A DNA stretch of 26,704 nucleotides, from NCBI GenBank assembly GCA_021806765.1, contig JAJZQR010000045.1, positions 1 to 26,704 on the forward strand, written 5' to 3'. A program made the translations under genes and the position numbers. Below are positions 16,813-23,999 of the stretch, one piece after another. The notes below the pieces were generated by a model. It ran no database searches and was not told where the DNA came from. It worked only from the letters and a program-made list of their open reading frames with translations. This stretch comes from Chloroflexota bacterium. GTDB lineage: Bacteria > Chloroflexota > UBA6077. How positions within the stretch are numbered: position 1 is the first letter of the stretch; the number at the start of each line of letters is the position of its first letter.

Positions 16813-16841
16813 GGTATCCATCGCTGCTTTGCAGCTGACAA
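16813..16841 (-). promoter_or_regulatory. Candidate promoter of the ubiquitin-like operon
   Basis: On the minus strand TTGTCA (16841-16836) and GATACC (16818-16813) are 17 bases apart. The -35 matches consensus in five of six bases, the -10 only in the central ATA. A GCTGC-AAA-GCAGC inverted repeat lies inside the spacer (16823-16835) and could be an operator. The leader to GTG 16743 would be about 63 bases. Confidence 0.35.
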
Positions 16842-16968
16842 CATGAAGGCGCTTCTCTCCCATGCATGCCGTCTGTGTCTCTGGAGTAGTGGATCCATCC
16901 GCAGCCGAGCCCGGGCAACCCCAACGTGTGAGGCCGATGCCGAGCCCATCTTCGGATGCTGAACCTCT

Positions 16969-17160
16969 TTAGCGCCTCTTCCGATCTCCCTTATCTCCTT
17001 GCCCCTCGGGAACAACCCGCTTGGCTGGCTGCCTCACGTCCTGGCGAAGCGAGCGCCCGACATCCACCTGATCCGTGGTGAATCGGCCCTCCTCATCGCG
17101 CCTGATGTATCTCTTGTCGCCGGGATGGGGTTCGATCAACTCCCTTTTCCTAGCTGCCAT
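16969..17160 (-). CDS. Small conserved basic hydrophilic protein
   Basis: A 63-residue protein without a named function. It is strongly charged and has no hydrophobic core: ELIEPHPGDKRYIRRDEEG, then VDVGRSL and a C-terminal GQGDKGDRKRR. This 'GDKRYirRDe.GRF...DVGrSL.qD...AK...GqGDrGD' layout looks like a widely spread small bacterial protein that I recall only as hypothetical. ATG 17160 has AGAAGG about 7 bases upstream. It is in line with the ubiquitin-like genes, 225 bases upstream of the Ubl start, so it could be co-transcribed or independent. Its disordered, lysine-rich nature makes a modification substrate, adaptor or nucleic-acid binder possible; this is inference. Confidence 0.7.
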   Translation of the reverse strand: MAARKRELIEPHPGDKRYIRRDEEGRFTTDQVDVGRSLRQDVRQPAKRVVPEGQGDKGDRKRR

Positions 17161-17179
17161 CTCAGAACCTTCTTCCCTC

Positions 17180-17199
17180 GACGCGGACTATCCCGCGTC
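17180..17199. promoter_or_regulatory. 7-bp inverted repeat upstream of the small basic gene
   Basis: GACGCGG (17180-17186) and CCGCGTC (17193-17199) pair perfectly around a 6-base loop. The repeat sits 20 bases upstream of the start at 17160, just above its ribosome site. It could be an operator or a 5'-leader hairpin. No T-run follows it. Confidence 0.4.
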
Positions 17200-17409
17200 T
17201 CCTATTTCGTAACGCCTTGCTCTGGAGGCCACCGCGCTCTGGCTTCCTGCGCAGACCTCGAAGGCTCTTTGTGCCCAGTCTTGCCATCTGGATCGCGGTC
17301 ACGGGGTGCCCCAAGATAGCCTATGCCGCCTGAGCCCAAGCCTTCTGCGCCGTCTTCCTGCTATCTGCTTCACTGTACCAGGTGAAGAGCGAGCCAAAAA
17401 AGAGAGCCC

Positions 17410-17985
17410 CTAAAGAGGCCAAGTGTAAAGGTACTGGTCACCTCCAGAAGTCGAGCTGAACCGAGCGCGCAGGATGGCTCCGGCATCAGAGAGCTTCCGC
17501 AGCCGCTGGTTGCAGGCAGTCAGCTTGATGTTGAGCGATTCGGCCAGTTCCGGCGCGGTCGCCTGCTTCTTGCTAGCCAATGCATCGAGCGTCTCACGGT
17601 CGGTGTCGGCCACCTTGCCTATGACGTCCCATCCCTTCGCGCCCTGCTTAACCAGGGCCAACTGGTCCAGTGACTTCAATGCGGCGTCCAGGTTCACCTT
17701 CACGTAGTCGCTCGCGCTTGCCAGCACTACAGCCCGGCCCGGATAGGCCGTCGCCAGGGAAGCGTAAAGGCGACCGAAGAGCTCCGAGGCGAAGCTGAAG
17801 TCAAACACCTCGACTCCCCTCATCTGAATCACCTGCACCCCACCCGGAGACAGCGCATCAAGCTGAGCCTCCACCTCGGAGCGGAGCCGGCGGCCGAGCT
17901 CATGCCCCCACAGCTTGCTCTTTCCTGCCCTATCTCGTAGCTGGAACTCGGCCCTCTTCTGTGTATTCATCTTCATCTCATTCAC
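17410..17985 (-). CDS. STAS-like (DUF4325) protein with C-terminal winged helix
   Basis: A 191-residue regulator. Residues about 30-115 are STAS-like of the DUF4325 type, with the conserved VEVFDFSFASELFGRL. Residues about 128-191 form a winged helix-turn-helix (LDALASKKQATAPELAESLNIKLTACNQRLRKL cut into two helices, then a wing AILRARFSS). This suggests a transcription factor switched through its STAS part by the HATPase protein encoded immediately upstream, similar in logic to partner-switching. A strong promoter (17994-18023) puts the transcription start within 1-2 bases of GTG 17985, so a leaderless mRNA is likely; ATG 17976 or 17970 are alternative starts. No ribosome site is seen. Confidence 0.78.
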   Translation of the reverse strand: MNEMKMNTQKRAEFQLRDRAGKSKLWGHELGRRLRSEVEAQLDALSPGGVQVIQMRGVEVFDFSFASELFGRLYASLATAYPGRAVVLASASDYVKVNLDAALKSLDQLALVKQGAKGWDVIGKVADTDRETLDALASKKQATAPELAESLNIKLTACNQRLRKLSDAGAILRARFSSTSGGDQYLYTWPL

Positions 17986-17993
17986 TGAAGGGG

Positions 17994-18023
17994 ATTATCG
18001 CATCATCCGCTTGGGCTTGTCAA
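17994..18023 (-). promoter_or_regulatory. Sigma70-like promoter of the STAS-HTH gene
   Basis: TTGACA (18023-18018, perfect -35), an 18-base spacer and GATAAT (17999-17994, five of six) on the minus strand. The -35 contains the TGA stop of the upstream STAS-HATPase gene. Transcription would begin about 17987-17986, right at GTG 17985. Confidence 0.7.
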
Positions 18024-18919
18024 CCGATCTTCTTGCGACGATCCGGGAAAGCGATGGAGAACTGCGTGCCCGTCAGCTGCGGCACGTTGAACCGGCGCCC
18101 CCGCTGCTGGTCCATGCGGAGGTAGGTCTTGCCCTTCCCGCTGCGAATATGGATCGTGCCGCCGTGGTTGAAGGAAAGCTCCACCAGGTGATAGAGGCCG
18201 TTGCCCCGGGTTGTCTCCTCGTGTTCGGAGGCTCCCAGGTCGAGGCTCGCCACGATGCCATCCGCGTCGGTCTGAATGTGGACAAACCTGGGGTTGCGCC
18301 GAAGGGTGGCCGCGATACCGGATCCCCTATCCGCGACGACAAACTGCATGAAGCGACCAGTCGGCGGATTGTAGATCTGCATGGCCGCGAGGCCGCCGCA
18401 CGCAGCGGAGTTGTGGTCGAGGATGTTGTTGCACAGCTCCGAGAACACGATCAGCAGGTCGAAGGCATCCTGCTTCCGGAAGTGCAGGTGGTGGCGGAGC
18501 ACACGCTCCAGCTTGTCAAGAACATCGCTGATCGCCTGGTCCGAGATGATAGGGGTGAGTTCTATCAGCCCCGGGTTGTTTCCCTCTAGAGCCTCCATCC
18601 ACTGGAGCCTCGCCCTGCTGATGGATGTCGGCAACTCGATGCCCGTGGGCAGTGTCCGGAAGAAGCCAGCCCTCTGTAGATATCCGCCGCACCCCTCGTC
18701 CGGGTCGACCTCGAGCCTTACTCGGCAGCCCAGCTGCTCGTGCAGCTCGTGGCAACTGTAGGAGACACCAACGATGGCGAACAGGTCGATAAACCGCACG
18801 GCACGGAGATCAACGCAGATTTCCTTGCCGGAATCTGCCGACTTCAACAGCTTATCCAGGTAGCCGTCGAAATTGGAGGCCGTGAGGTTGGAGGAGTCGG
18901 GTTCAACGAGCGTAAACAT
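18020..18919 (-). CDS. STAS domain plus HATPase (GHKL, anti-sigma-like kinase)
   Basis: A 299-residue signalling protein. Residues about 1-95 form a STAS-like domain (KEICVDLRAVRFIDLFAIVG). Residues about 130-290 form a GHKL/HATPase fold with N-box IVFSELCNNILDHN (E161, N165), G1 box VVADRGSGI (195-202) and G2 box RGNGLYHL (238-245). No dimerisation/phosphorylation His domain is present, so it resembles SpoIIAB/RsbW-type serine kinases rather than sensor kinases. It probably acts with the STAS-HTH protein encoded next. ATG 18919 lies 7 bases after the -10 element and has no ribosome site, implying a leaderless start; a frame open to 19030 would add 37 residues lying over the promoter. Confidence 0.78.
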   Translation of the reverse strand: MFTLVEPDSSNLTASNFDGYLDKLLKSADSGKEICVDLRAVRFIDLFAIVGVSYSCHELHEQLGCRVRLEVDPDEGCGGYLQRAGFFRTLPTGIELPTSISRARLQWMEALEGNNPGLIELTPIISDQAISDVLDKLERVLRHHLHFRKQDAFDLLIVFSELCNNILDHNSAACGGLAAMQIYNPPTGRFMQFVVADRGSGIAATLRRNPRFVHIQTDADGIVASLDLGASEHEETTRGNGLYHLVELSFNHGGTIHIRSGKGKTYLRMDQQRGRRFNVPQLTGTQFSIAFPDRRKKIG

Positions 18920-18925
18920 GCGGGC

Positions 18926-18954
18926 ATTATGAAGTTCGCCGGTGGGACGGTCAA
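18926..18954 (-). promoter_or_regulatory. Sigma70-like promoter giving a leaderless transcript
   Basis: TTGACC (18954-18949), a 17-base spacer and CATAAT (18931-18926) on the minus strand, each five of six to consensus. Seven bases below the -10 is the A of ATG 18919, so transcription and translation should start at the same base. Confidence 0.7.
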
Positions 18955-19430
18955 TATCGGGACTGCGCCCCTCCTGGCACATGGAGGGGACCAGCGTGAT
19001 CACCCCGAGCTCCCTGCCTCCCATAAGCATTCGAGCCGATCATGAAGCCGCCAAGAGATGAGAGCGTGGTCCCGAGCGGTCGACATCCGTGTGGCTCGTT
19101 CATCCAGAACCACTGCTGGCAACGGCCAGATGGTAGCAGGAGCCAATCATCGAACGATCCAGGACTGGGAGACAGCATATGGGTGGAGGCCATCGGCGCC
19201 CTGACAAGTCGGCATAGTAACGCACTGGTGTCAGCCTCGGCTTCCTACCCTCGTGAAGTAACTCAGAGGTAACTGGCCTGAAGCATGGCCGCCCATAGAC
19301 GGAAGGCCGATTGCGGTCGTCCTAACTGTTAATCGGGAAGTGCCTTGCGTGTAATGGCGGAGTAGCCGCCGAGTACTCGGCGACCGTCAGGCTGGACCCA
19401 CAATCAACACTCGAGTCCAGGGGGTCGCCA
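18955..19430. other. Divergent intergenic region
   Basis: This is the spacer between the minus-strand STAS pair and the plus-strand secretion operon. I see no coding sequence. It holds two GTAACT repeats near 19256-19275 and the hairpin element at 19352-19382. A plus-strand promoter for the secretion operon is expected here, but I could not identify one with confidence. Confidence 0.5.
19352..19382. repeat. Intergenic hairpin element, copy 2
   Basis: TAAT-N3-GGAGTAGCCGCC (19352-19370) repeats the element at 4724-4742. It runs into a perfect 16-bp palindrome CGCCGAGTACTCGGCG (19367-19382). GGCGG (19356-19360) can also pair with CCGCC (19366-19370), so two mutually exclusive hairpins are possible 50 bases upstream of the first gene of the secretion operon. 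Confidence 0.5.
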
Positions 19431-20873
19431 GTGCAGCTTCCTTTCACCGTTGTCATTGAGCCGCAGGATATCCCGCACCTTCGGCGCATCGCCCGCACCT
19501 GGTGGGTCTGGGCCATTGCAGTCGGCATTGCCGCGGTCAGTATGGGTGGGATAGCCGCTTTCCGTACGGAGGCGCAGCAGCACATAGAGGCGGGTAGCGC
19601 TGCCCTGCAGGTTGGTAGCATGCCGCCAGGCACGACCGTCACGGTGGACGGCCAGGTGCGGGGATCCACGCCGCTCACCACAACCATTGCCTCCGGCGAA
19701 CACCGAGTCAACCTTCGCCGGGATGGATACGCCGAGGTCACCTACGTAATCAGGGCTGGCCCTAGCGAGACGGTGACAGTCGATGCCGACCTCTGGCTGC
19801 GCTCTCCGTTGGTAGCGCGGCTGCGGCCCACCTATCCCGGAGCAAGCATTGCGGACGCCGACTTCCTTCGCGATGGCCGCGTCGCGCTCACGGTGGCGCT
19901 GCCGCCCGGCGACGAGCACCAGTTGTGGTTGGTGGACGGTCCAGGAAGTGTGCGCCGATTCGGTCCACTGAACGTGCCCGGGAGGCTCTCGGTCACAGCC
20001 GATGGCAAACGGGTCGCCTATCTGGCGCCAGCACAGAGCTCATCGGTTGCCGACGGACGGCTGAGCGAGGTGTGGGTCTCCAGTCGCGATGGGGAGCGCG
20101 GCGAGCGGCGCTATGTTCTTCCTGCCGACGCCCGCGATGAGCGGCTGCTCGACCTGAGCTGGGCGCCCGGTGGACAGCGCCTTCTCCTCGCCAGCCGCAA
20201 GCAGCCTCAGGGTGGTGCGTACCGCACCCGTTTGCTCCTGTTCGACGAGACCACTGGCGACGTCAGGGAGCTTGCCAGCCTGCCGAGCGAGGTCATTGTG
20301 GGCAGCTACGACTGGAGCCCGAACGGCGAATGGGTCGCCTTTCTCACACGGGCTGGCCAGATCACTTCCCTCTGCCTCTTGGGAACCGACGGCGACTTCC
20401 GCTACCTGGCCGACCTGGACCTGGAGGACTCCGACCCCCTGCCCATCCCGCCGCTGGCATGGTCTGCCGATGGGCGCCAGATGCTCTATGCCACGCCGCC
20501 GCAAGACCGGCCGGCGGGAGGAGGCTGGCTCCTAGGTTCAAGGCCAATAAGTGCGCTGTTCGCCGCGGAGTTGGCTCAGCCCGTGGGGCAGCGGCTGGGC
20601 TCAACGGATGGCGAGTCTCCAACCTGGCGCAGCGACGGGAGCATCGTGGCCCTGGCGCGACCTGCCAACGGTGGACCTCTCGTGCTACGGCTGGTCGACC
20701 CCGCTGGCGAGACCCGGGACGTTGCCGAACTCCCTCTGAAGGCCGGCTCCGCCTTTGCTGCTCGCTGGGACCCGGACCATGCCCAGGCGATCGTCGCCGT
20801 TCGTGGATCGACGAACTTCGGGATGAGCCAGGCCGAGTACTGGCTGGTGCGCTTCCGACCGGAGGCGGACTGA
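19431..20873 (+). CDS. Membrane-anchored PEGA and beta-propeller protein
   Basis: A 480-residue protein with a cytoplasmic N-terminus, one membrane helix (about 25-44), a PEGA domain (about 58-118, with MPPGTTVTVDGQVRGSTPL and the IASGEHRVNLRRDGY pattern) and a C-terminal seven-bladed-type propeller. The WD40/TolB-like repeats there include LSVTADGKRVAYLA, LSWAPGGQRLLLAS, YDWSPNGEWVAFLT and LAWSADGRQMLYAT. Such outward-facing proteins bind partners or the cell envelope. GTG 19431 has AGGGGGT 5 bases upstream. It heads the secretion operon; its stop shares an A with the next start (TGATG), so it is probably an envelope accessory of the transporter. The exact role is unknown. Confidence 0.8.
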   Translation: MQLPFTVVIEPQDIPHLRRIARTWWVWAIAVGIAAVSMGGIAAFRTEAQQHIEAGSAALQVGSMPPGTTVTVDGQVRGSTPLTTTIASGEHRVNLRRDGYAEVTYVIRAGPSETVTVDADLWLRSPLVARLRPTYPGASIADADFLRDGRVALTVALPPGDEHQLWLVDGPGSVRRFGPLNVPGRLSVTADGKRVAYLAPAQSSSVADGRLSEVWVSSRDGERGERRYVLPADARDERLLDLSWAPGGQRLLLASRKQPQGGAYRTRLLLFDETTGDVRELASLPSEVIVGSYDWSPNGEWVAFLTRAGQITSLCLLGTDGDFRYLADLDLEDSDPLPIPPLAWSADGRQMLYATPPQDRPAGGGWLLGSRPISALFAAELAQPVGQRLGSTDGESPTWRSDGSIVALARPANGGPLVLRLVDPAGETRDVAELPLKAGSAFAARWDPDHAQAIVAVRGSTNFGMSQAEYWLVRFRPEAD

Positions 20874-21946
20874 TGATCCGCCATCGTCTCGTGCTCGCCC
20901 TCGGTCCCCTGGTCCTGGGCTTGGGCCTGGGTCTCGCCGCAACGACAGCCGCCCACGCTCAGGAGCCACCCGTCGAGCCCACGCCGATCGCTGCGCCGTC
21001 ATCTTCGCAGGCCGGCGACAACCAGGGCCGAGGTGACTCGGGTGGCCCTTTGGACTTCCTGCCCGATCCCAAGCAGTGGGCTGCCGACGTGTTCAACCAG
21101 GTCCTCGTGAACCTCCTGCAAGGCATCTCCGGCGCCCTGCGCTCGGTCGTCAGTGGCGTCATGGGGAGCTCTCTCAACTTCATCACCCAGACGCCGCCGG
21201 CGGGCTCCTATGCCAGCCCGACTGTCCTGGCCCTCTGGAACCTGGTCCGGATCATCGCTAACGCCGCCCTGGTTCTGGTCGCCCTTTGGGGCGGCTTCAA
21301 CGTGATCGTCCGGGATCACCTTGGCTCCCCCTACCACGAGGCGATGGAGCTCTTTCCGCGCCTGGCAATCGGGGCGCTCCTGGCCAACACCAGCCTCTGG
21401 TGGGCGCAGTTCGCCATCGACGCCAACAATGCCCTCTCCAGTGCCCTCGGCCAGGCGAGCCTGCCGGCCTGGGAGCATGCTGACACCACCACACAACTGC
21501 TGGTCGAGGTGATCTCTATCTTGATCTACCTGGTCACCAGCCTCCTCTTGCTTCTCCAGATGCTGATGCGGCTGGCGCTGGTCGACGTGCTGCTGGTGGT
21601 CTCGCCGCTGGCGTTACTCTGCTGGGTGTTGCCGCAGACCCAGGGATGGGCGCGGCTCTGGTCCAGCACCTTCTTCAGCGCGGTCTTCACCCAGTTCGTC
21701 CAGGTGCTAGCTCTCAAGCTGGGCGCTTCCCTCCTGACCGACGTTACACCGATGGCCGCGGACGCCTCTCTCCTCGCGGTTTTCCTCGGCATCGCCGTGC
21801 TGGCCGTGACGATGAAGGTTCCCAACCTGATGCGGAACCATCTGGGCGACGGGCTCGGCTTTGCCCGCTACTTCGGCTATCGACAGGCGGCGCGAGCCTT
21901 AGAGTCACGTGGCGGCGGTGCCGGCCGCACCGGTGGAGGTGCCTGA
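20873..21946 (+). CDS. TrbL/VirB6-like conjugal transfer channel protein
   Basis: Predicted polytopic inner-membrane component of a type IV secretion system. The 357-residue product has a signal peptide ending AAHAQ (cleavage near residue 28), a short Pro/Ser linker and then five or six membrane segments. These include ALWNLVRIIANAALVLVALW (about 120-140), ISILIYLVTSLLLLLQMLMR with the family 'vsPlAllcwvlPqt' motif, and a C-terminal hydrophobic stretch LLAVFLGIAVLAVTMKVP. A Gly-rich tail ends it. It is shorter than proteobacterial TrbL, as is usual in monoderms. The start at ATG 20873 shares a base with the previous stop; a long upstream frame is a shadow. GGAGGCGG lies upstream. Confidence 0.83.
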   Translation: MIRHRLVLALGPLVLGLGLGLAATTAAHAQEPPVEPTPIAAPSSSQAGDNQGRGDSGGPLDFLPDPKQWAADVFNQVLVNLLQGISGALRSVVSGVMGSSLNFITQTPPAGSYASPTVLALWNLVRIIANAALVLVALWGGFNVIVRDHLGSPYHEAMELFPRLAIGALLANTSLWWAQFAIDANNALSSALGQASLPAWEHADTTTQLLVEVISILIYLVTSLLLLLQMLMRLALVDVLLVVSPLALLCWVLPQTQGWARLWSSTFFSAVFTQFVQVLALKLGASLLTDVTPMAADASLLAVFLGIAVLAVTMKVPNLMRNHLGDGLGFARYFGYRQAARALESRGGGAGRTGGGA

Positions 21947-22524
21947 TGCAGAACGCCCTTGTCTCGCTGGTTCTTTCCGGGCTCGGTGGCGATGCACTCA
22001 AGGCCGGTGCTGGCCTGGCCCTGGCGGTTCTCCTGACTCTGGCCTTTACCATCGCCAGCCTGGAGGCGATCTTCGCCGCGCCGGCCGGAATATCCACGAC
22101 TCTGCCTGCGTCTCGGCCCGGTCGCGCTATCTCCAACTCGCCAAGCCCTCTGCCGGTGGAGATCGCCCGCACCCAAGTCGGGAAGCCCTACGTGTGGGGC
22201 GGTGCCTGGCCCGAGGTTGGCTTCGACTGCTCAGGCCTGATCCAGTGGGCGTTTCGCCAAGTCGGGATCGCCCTGCCGCGGACCGCCCAGCAGCAGTTCA
22301 ACGCGACAGCCAGGATCAGTCCGGAGCAGATTCGGCCGGGCGACCTGGTCTTCTTCGCCTTCACCAATCCGCTCTCCGCCGACCCCGTGACTCACGTCGG
22401 CATCTACACCGGCCACGGCTGGATGGTCAACGCTCCCAGTGAAGGGGATGTCGTCAGCGAGATGCCCGTCTTCACCGGCTTCTGGGGCGCCCACTATGCC
22501 GGTGCCGGCCGAGTCTGGAGGTAG
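21946..22524 (+). CDS. NlpC/P60 peptidoglycan hydrolase (T4SS wall-opening)
   Basis: Predicted cell-wall endopeptidase of 192 residues that would open the wall for the transporter, the counterpart of VirB1-like hydrolases. There is a membrane anchor (about 18-45), then an NlpC/P60 domain (about 70-190) with ARTQVGKPYVWGG, catalytic C95 in GFDCSGLIQW, H150 in VTHVGIYTG and a polar third residue, probably N162. RPGDLVFF is the family's pre-His motif. It is complete and likely active. ATG 21946 shares its A with the TrbL-like stop (TGATG) and GGAGGTG precedes it. Confidence 0.88.
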   Translation: MQNALVSLVLSGLGGDALKAGAGLALAVLLTLAFTIASLEAIFAAPAGISTTLPASRPGRAISNSPSPLPVEIARTQVGKPYVWGGAWPEVGFDCSGLIQWAFRQVGIALPRTAQQQFNATARISPEQIRPGDLVFFAFTNPLSADPVTHVGIYTGHGWMVNAPSEGDVVSEMPVFTGFWGAHYAGAGRVWR

Positions 22525-22644
22525 GCCATGGTACTTCCCCATCCGCGTGGTCCGCCCGATCCGTTCTGACAGTGCGAGCTGCACGGCCCCTACCAACCAT
22601 AGGACCTCGCCTGGAACCATCATTCGTTTAAGGAGATTATCGCG
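22525..22644 (+). other. Gap upstream of the pilin-like gene
   Basis: 120 bases with no gene beyond a 13-codon frame. It is the only gap of note inside the secretion operon and ends in a good ribosome site, AAGGAGAT, for the next gene. It could hold an extra promoter for the abundant pilin-like subunit; I see no clear one. Confidence 0.35.
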
Positions 22645-22884
22645 GTGCAAGCGATCAACAGTCTGTTCACGAACTTGCTGAACATCGGCCTCGGCGTGGC
22701 CGTCACCGTGGCAGCGTTCTTCATCATGTGGGGGGCCTTCCTCTACATGAGCGCCGCCGGGAGCCCCCATCAGATGGAGAAGGGCAAGTCAGCCATGGTC
22801 AACGCCATCGCCGGGCTGGCCATCGTCCTTTCGGCACGGGTCATCGCCAGCATGATCCAGTCGGCGCTCGGTTCGGGCGTTTAG
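22645..22884 (+). CDS. VirB2/TrbC-like small membrane protein
   Basis: A 79-residue protein with two hydrophobic helices (about 10-35 and 50-75) joined by a short polar loop GSPHQMEKGK. This is the VirB2/TrbC pilin-like layout, and its place between the TrbL-like channel and PrgI supports the role of T4SS pilin or channel subunit. It lacks a long signal peptide, as is common in monoderm systems. GTG 22645 has AAGGAGAT upstream. The next gene starts 9 bases after its stop. Confidence 0.75.
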   Translation: MQAINSLFTNLLNIGLGVAVTVAAFFIMWGAFLYMSAAGSPHQMEKGKSAMVNAIAGLAIVLSARVIASMIQSALGSGV

Positions 22885-22893
22885 GAGGAAAGC

Positions 22894-23271
22894 ATGTCTC
22901 ACCGCCGCCACGAGATCCCAACCCACCTGAACGTCGAGGACAAAGCCTTCTACGGACTCTCGGCTCGCCAGGCTACATACCTGATCATCGGCATCTCCGG
23001 GAGCTACGGCCTCTGGAACCAGTGGCCCCATCTCCCAATTGGGCTGCGCCTCGCGCTCGCCTTTGGCTGCCTGGCCGTGACCGCGGCCCTGGCCCTCGCC
23101 CGTCCCTACGGTCGGGGGATCGAGGACTGGATCTTCGTGATCCTGCGCTACGCCGCAGTGCCGAAGGCCGTCGTCTGGCGCTCCAGCGAACCCGAGTCCG
23201 GCCCTCTGTGGCCATCGGCCGCGCACTGGGAGGAACTGACGCCACGCGTCATCTGGAAGGAGGGTCTGTGA
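22894..23271 (+). CDS. PrgI family T4SS membrane protein
   Basis: A 125-residue member of the PrgI family, the small bitopic protein that precedes VirB4 in Gram-positive-type conjugation systems. It starts RRHEIPTHLNVEDKAFYGLSARQATYL, whose first part matches the family 'yeiPthln.e.k.~.glt.rq' start, and continues with two membrane helices (about 28-45 and 50-69). The tail GRGIEDWIFVILRY is also typical. AGGAGG precedes ATG 22894. Its TGA overlaps the next ATG (TGATG). Confidence 0.85.
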   Translation: MSHRRHEIPTHLNVEDKAFYGLSARQATYLIIGISGSYGLWNQWPHLPIGLRLALAFGCLAVTAALALARPYGRGIEDWIFVILRYAAVPKAVVWRSSEPESGPLWPSAAHWEELTPRVIWKEGL

Positions 23272-23999
23272 TGGGACGGTTTGCCTCGGTCCAAGCGGCG
23301 CACCTCGGTCTGGACTCGATCGAGGAGGGCGTCCTGTGTTTATCGGGAGGTCAGTACCGGGCGGTGCTCGAAGTGAGCAGCGTCAACTTCGCGCTGCAGG
23401 GCGAGGCCGAGCAGGAGGCTACCGTGGCCGGTTTCGCCGCCTTCCTGAACGGTCTGTCCTTTCCGGTGCAGATCCTCATGAGGGCCCTCCCGATTGACCT
23501 CGAGGGCTACCTGGCCGAACTGGAACATCGAGCGCTCCAATTCCCCGAGGATCTGGCCGACCTGGCCCGCGACCATGTGTCATTTCTCCGGCGACTGGCC
23601 AGGAGTCGCACACTCCTGGAGCGTCGGTTCTACCTGGTAGTCCCCGCTCAGGAAGGACTACGCGCTGGTGAGTACCCGCGAAACTGGCCCTTCAGCCGGC
23701 AAGCACCTGGACTCGACACCGCGGCAGCCCGCAAGCAGCTCACCTTCCGGTGCGCGGAGGTCGAGCGCCAACTCGTTCGCTGCGGGCTGGGTGTCCGACG
23801 GCTGACGAGCGACCAGCTTGCGCAGCTTCTCTACGACTGCTGGTGTCCCGAACTGGCGCGCGTTCAACGGGTGCGGCGCGACCTCGCCGAGTACACCGCG
23901 CTTATCGTTTCTGGCCCTAAGACCGGGGGCGCCGGAGCGGACTCTTCCCGAACTCAGCACCCGGGACTCAGCACTCAGCACCTGCCAAGGAGGCCGTGA
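23271..23999 (+). CDS. VirB4/TraC N-terminal-domain-like protein (split VirB4)
   Basis: A 242-residue protein between PrgI and the VirB4 ATPase. IEEGVLCLSGGQYRAVLEVS followed by AGFAAFLNGLSFPVQIL is the beta-rich N-terminal pattern of TraC/VirB4 proteins, suggesting that VirB4 is split into two genes: this part would bind the membrane complex and the next gene would supply the motor. It has no nucleotide site. The last 25 residues are encoded by heptamer repeats (ACTCAGC) and look like read-through of intergenic repeat DNA rather than folded protein. ATG 23271 shares its A with the previous stop; the longer frame to 22728 is a shadow. The stop overlaps the virB4 start. Confidence 0.72.
   Translation: MGRFASVQAAHLGLDSIEEGVLCLSGGQYRAVLEVSSVNFALQGEAEQEATVAGFAAFLNGLSFPVQILMRALPIDLEGYLAELEHRALQFPEDLADLARDHVSFLRRLARSRTLLERRFYLVVPAQEGLRAGEYPRNWPFSRQAPGLDTAAARKQLTFRCAEVERQLVRCGLGVRRLTSDQLAQLLYDCWCPELARVQRVRRDLAEYTALIVSGPKTGGAGADSSRTQHPGLSTQHLPRRP
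23952..23981 (+). repeat. Tandem ACTCAGC repeat at the gene end
   Basis: ACTCAGCAC at 23952-23960 and ACTCAGCACTCAGCAC at 23966-23981 give three units of an ACTCAGC heptamer with a CGGG interruption. It lies inside the 3' end of the VirB4 N-domain gene. It resembles short repeats seen between genes in Chloroflexota and could be a site of expansion or contraction. Confidence 0.55.

Noticed and set aside
17396..17420. Intrinsic terminator after the STAS-HTH gene (minus strand)
   Set aside because: A six-T run follows a GC-rich segment, but only 3-4 bp of stem can form, so the call is too weak.
20330..20872. 181-codon N-terminal extension of the TrbL-like protein
   Set aside because: Lies wholly within the propeller gene; a signal peptide and ribosome site mark the start at 20873.
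22728..23270. Long extension of the VirB4 N-domain gene
   Set aside because: Covers the pilin-like and PrgI genes in another frame; ATG 23271 overlaps the PrgI stop as TGATG.
23952..23981. CRISPR-like repeats
   Set aside because: Units are 7 bases with no unique spacers of constant length; a simple tandem repeat.
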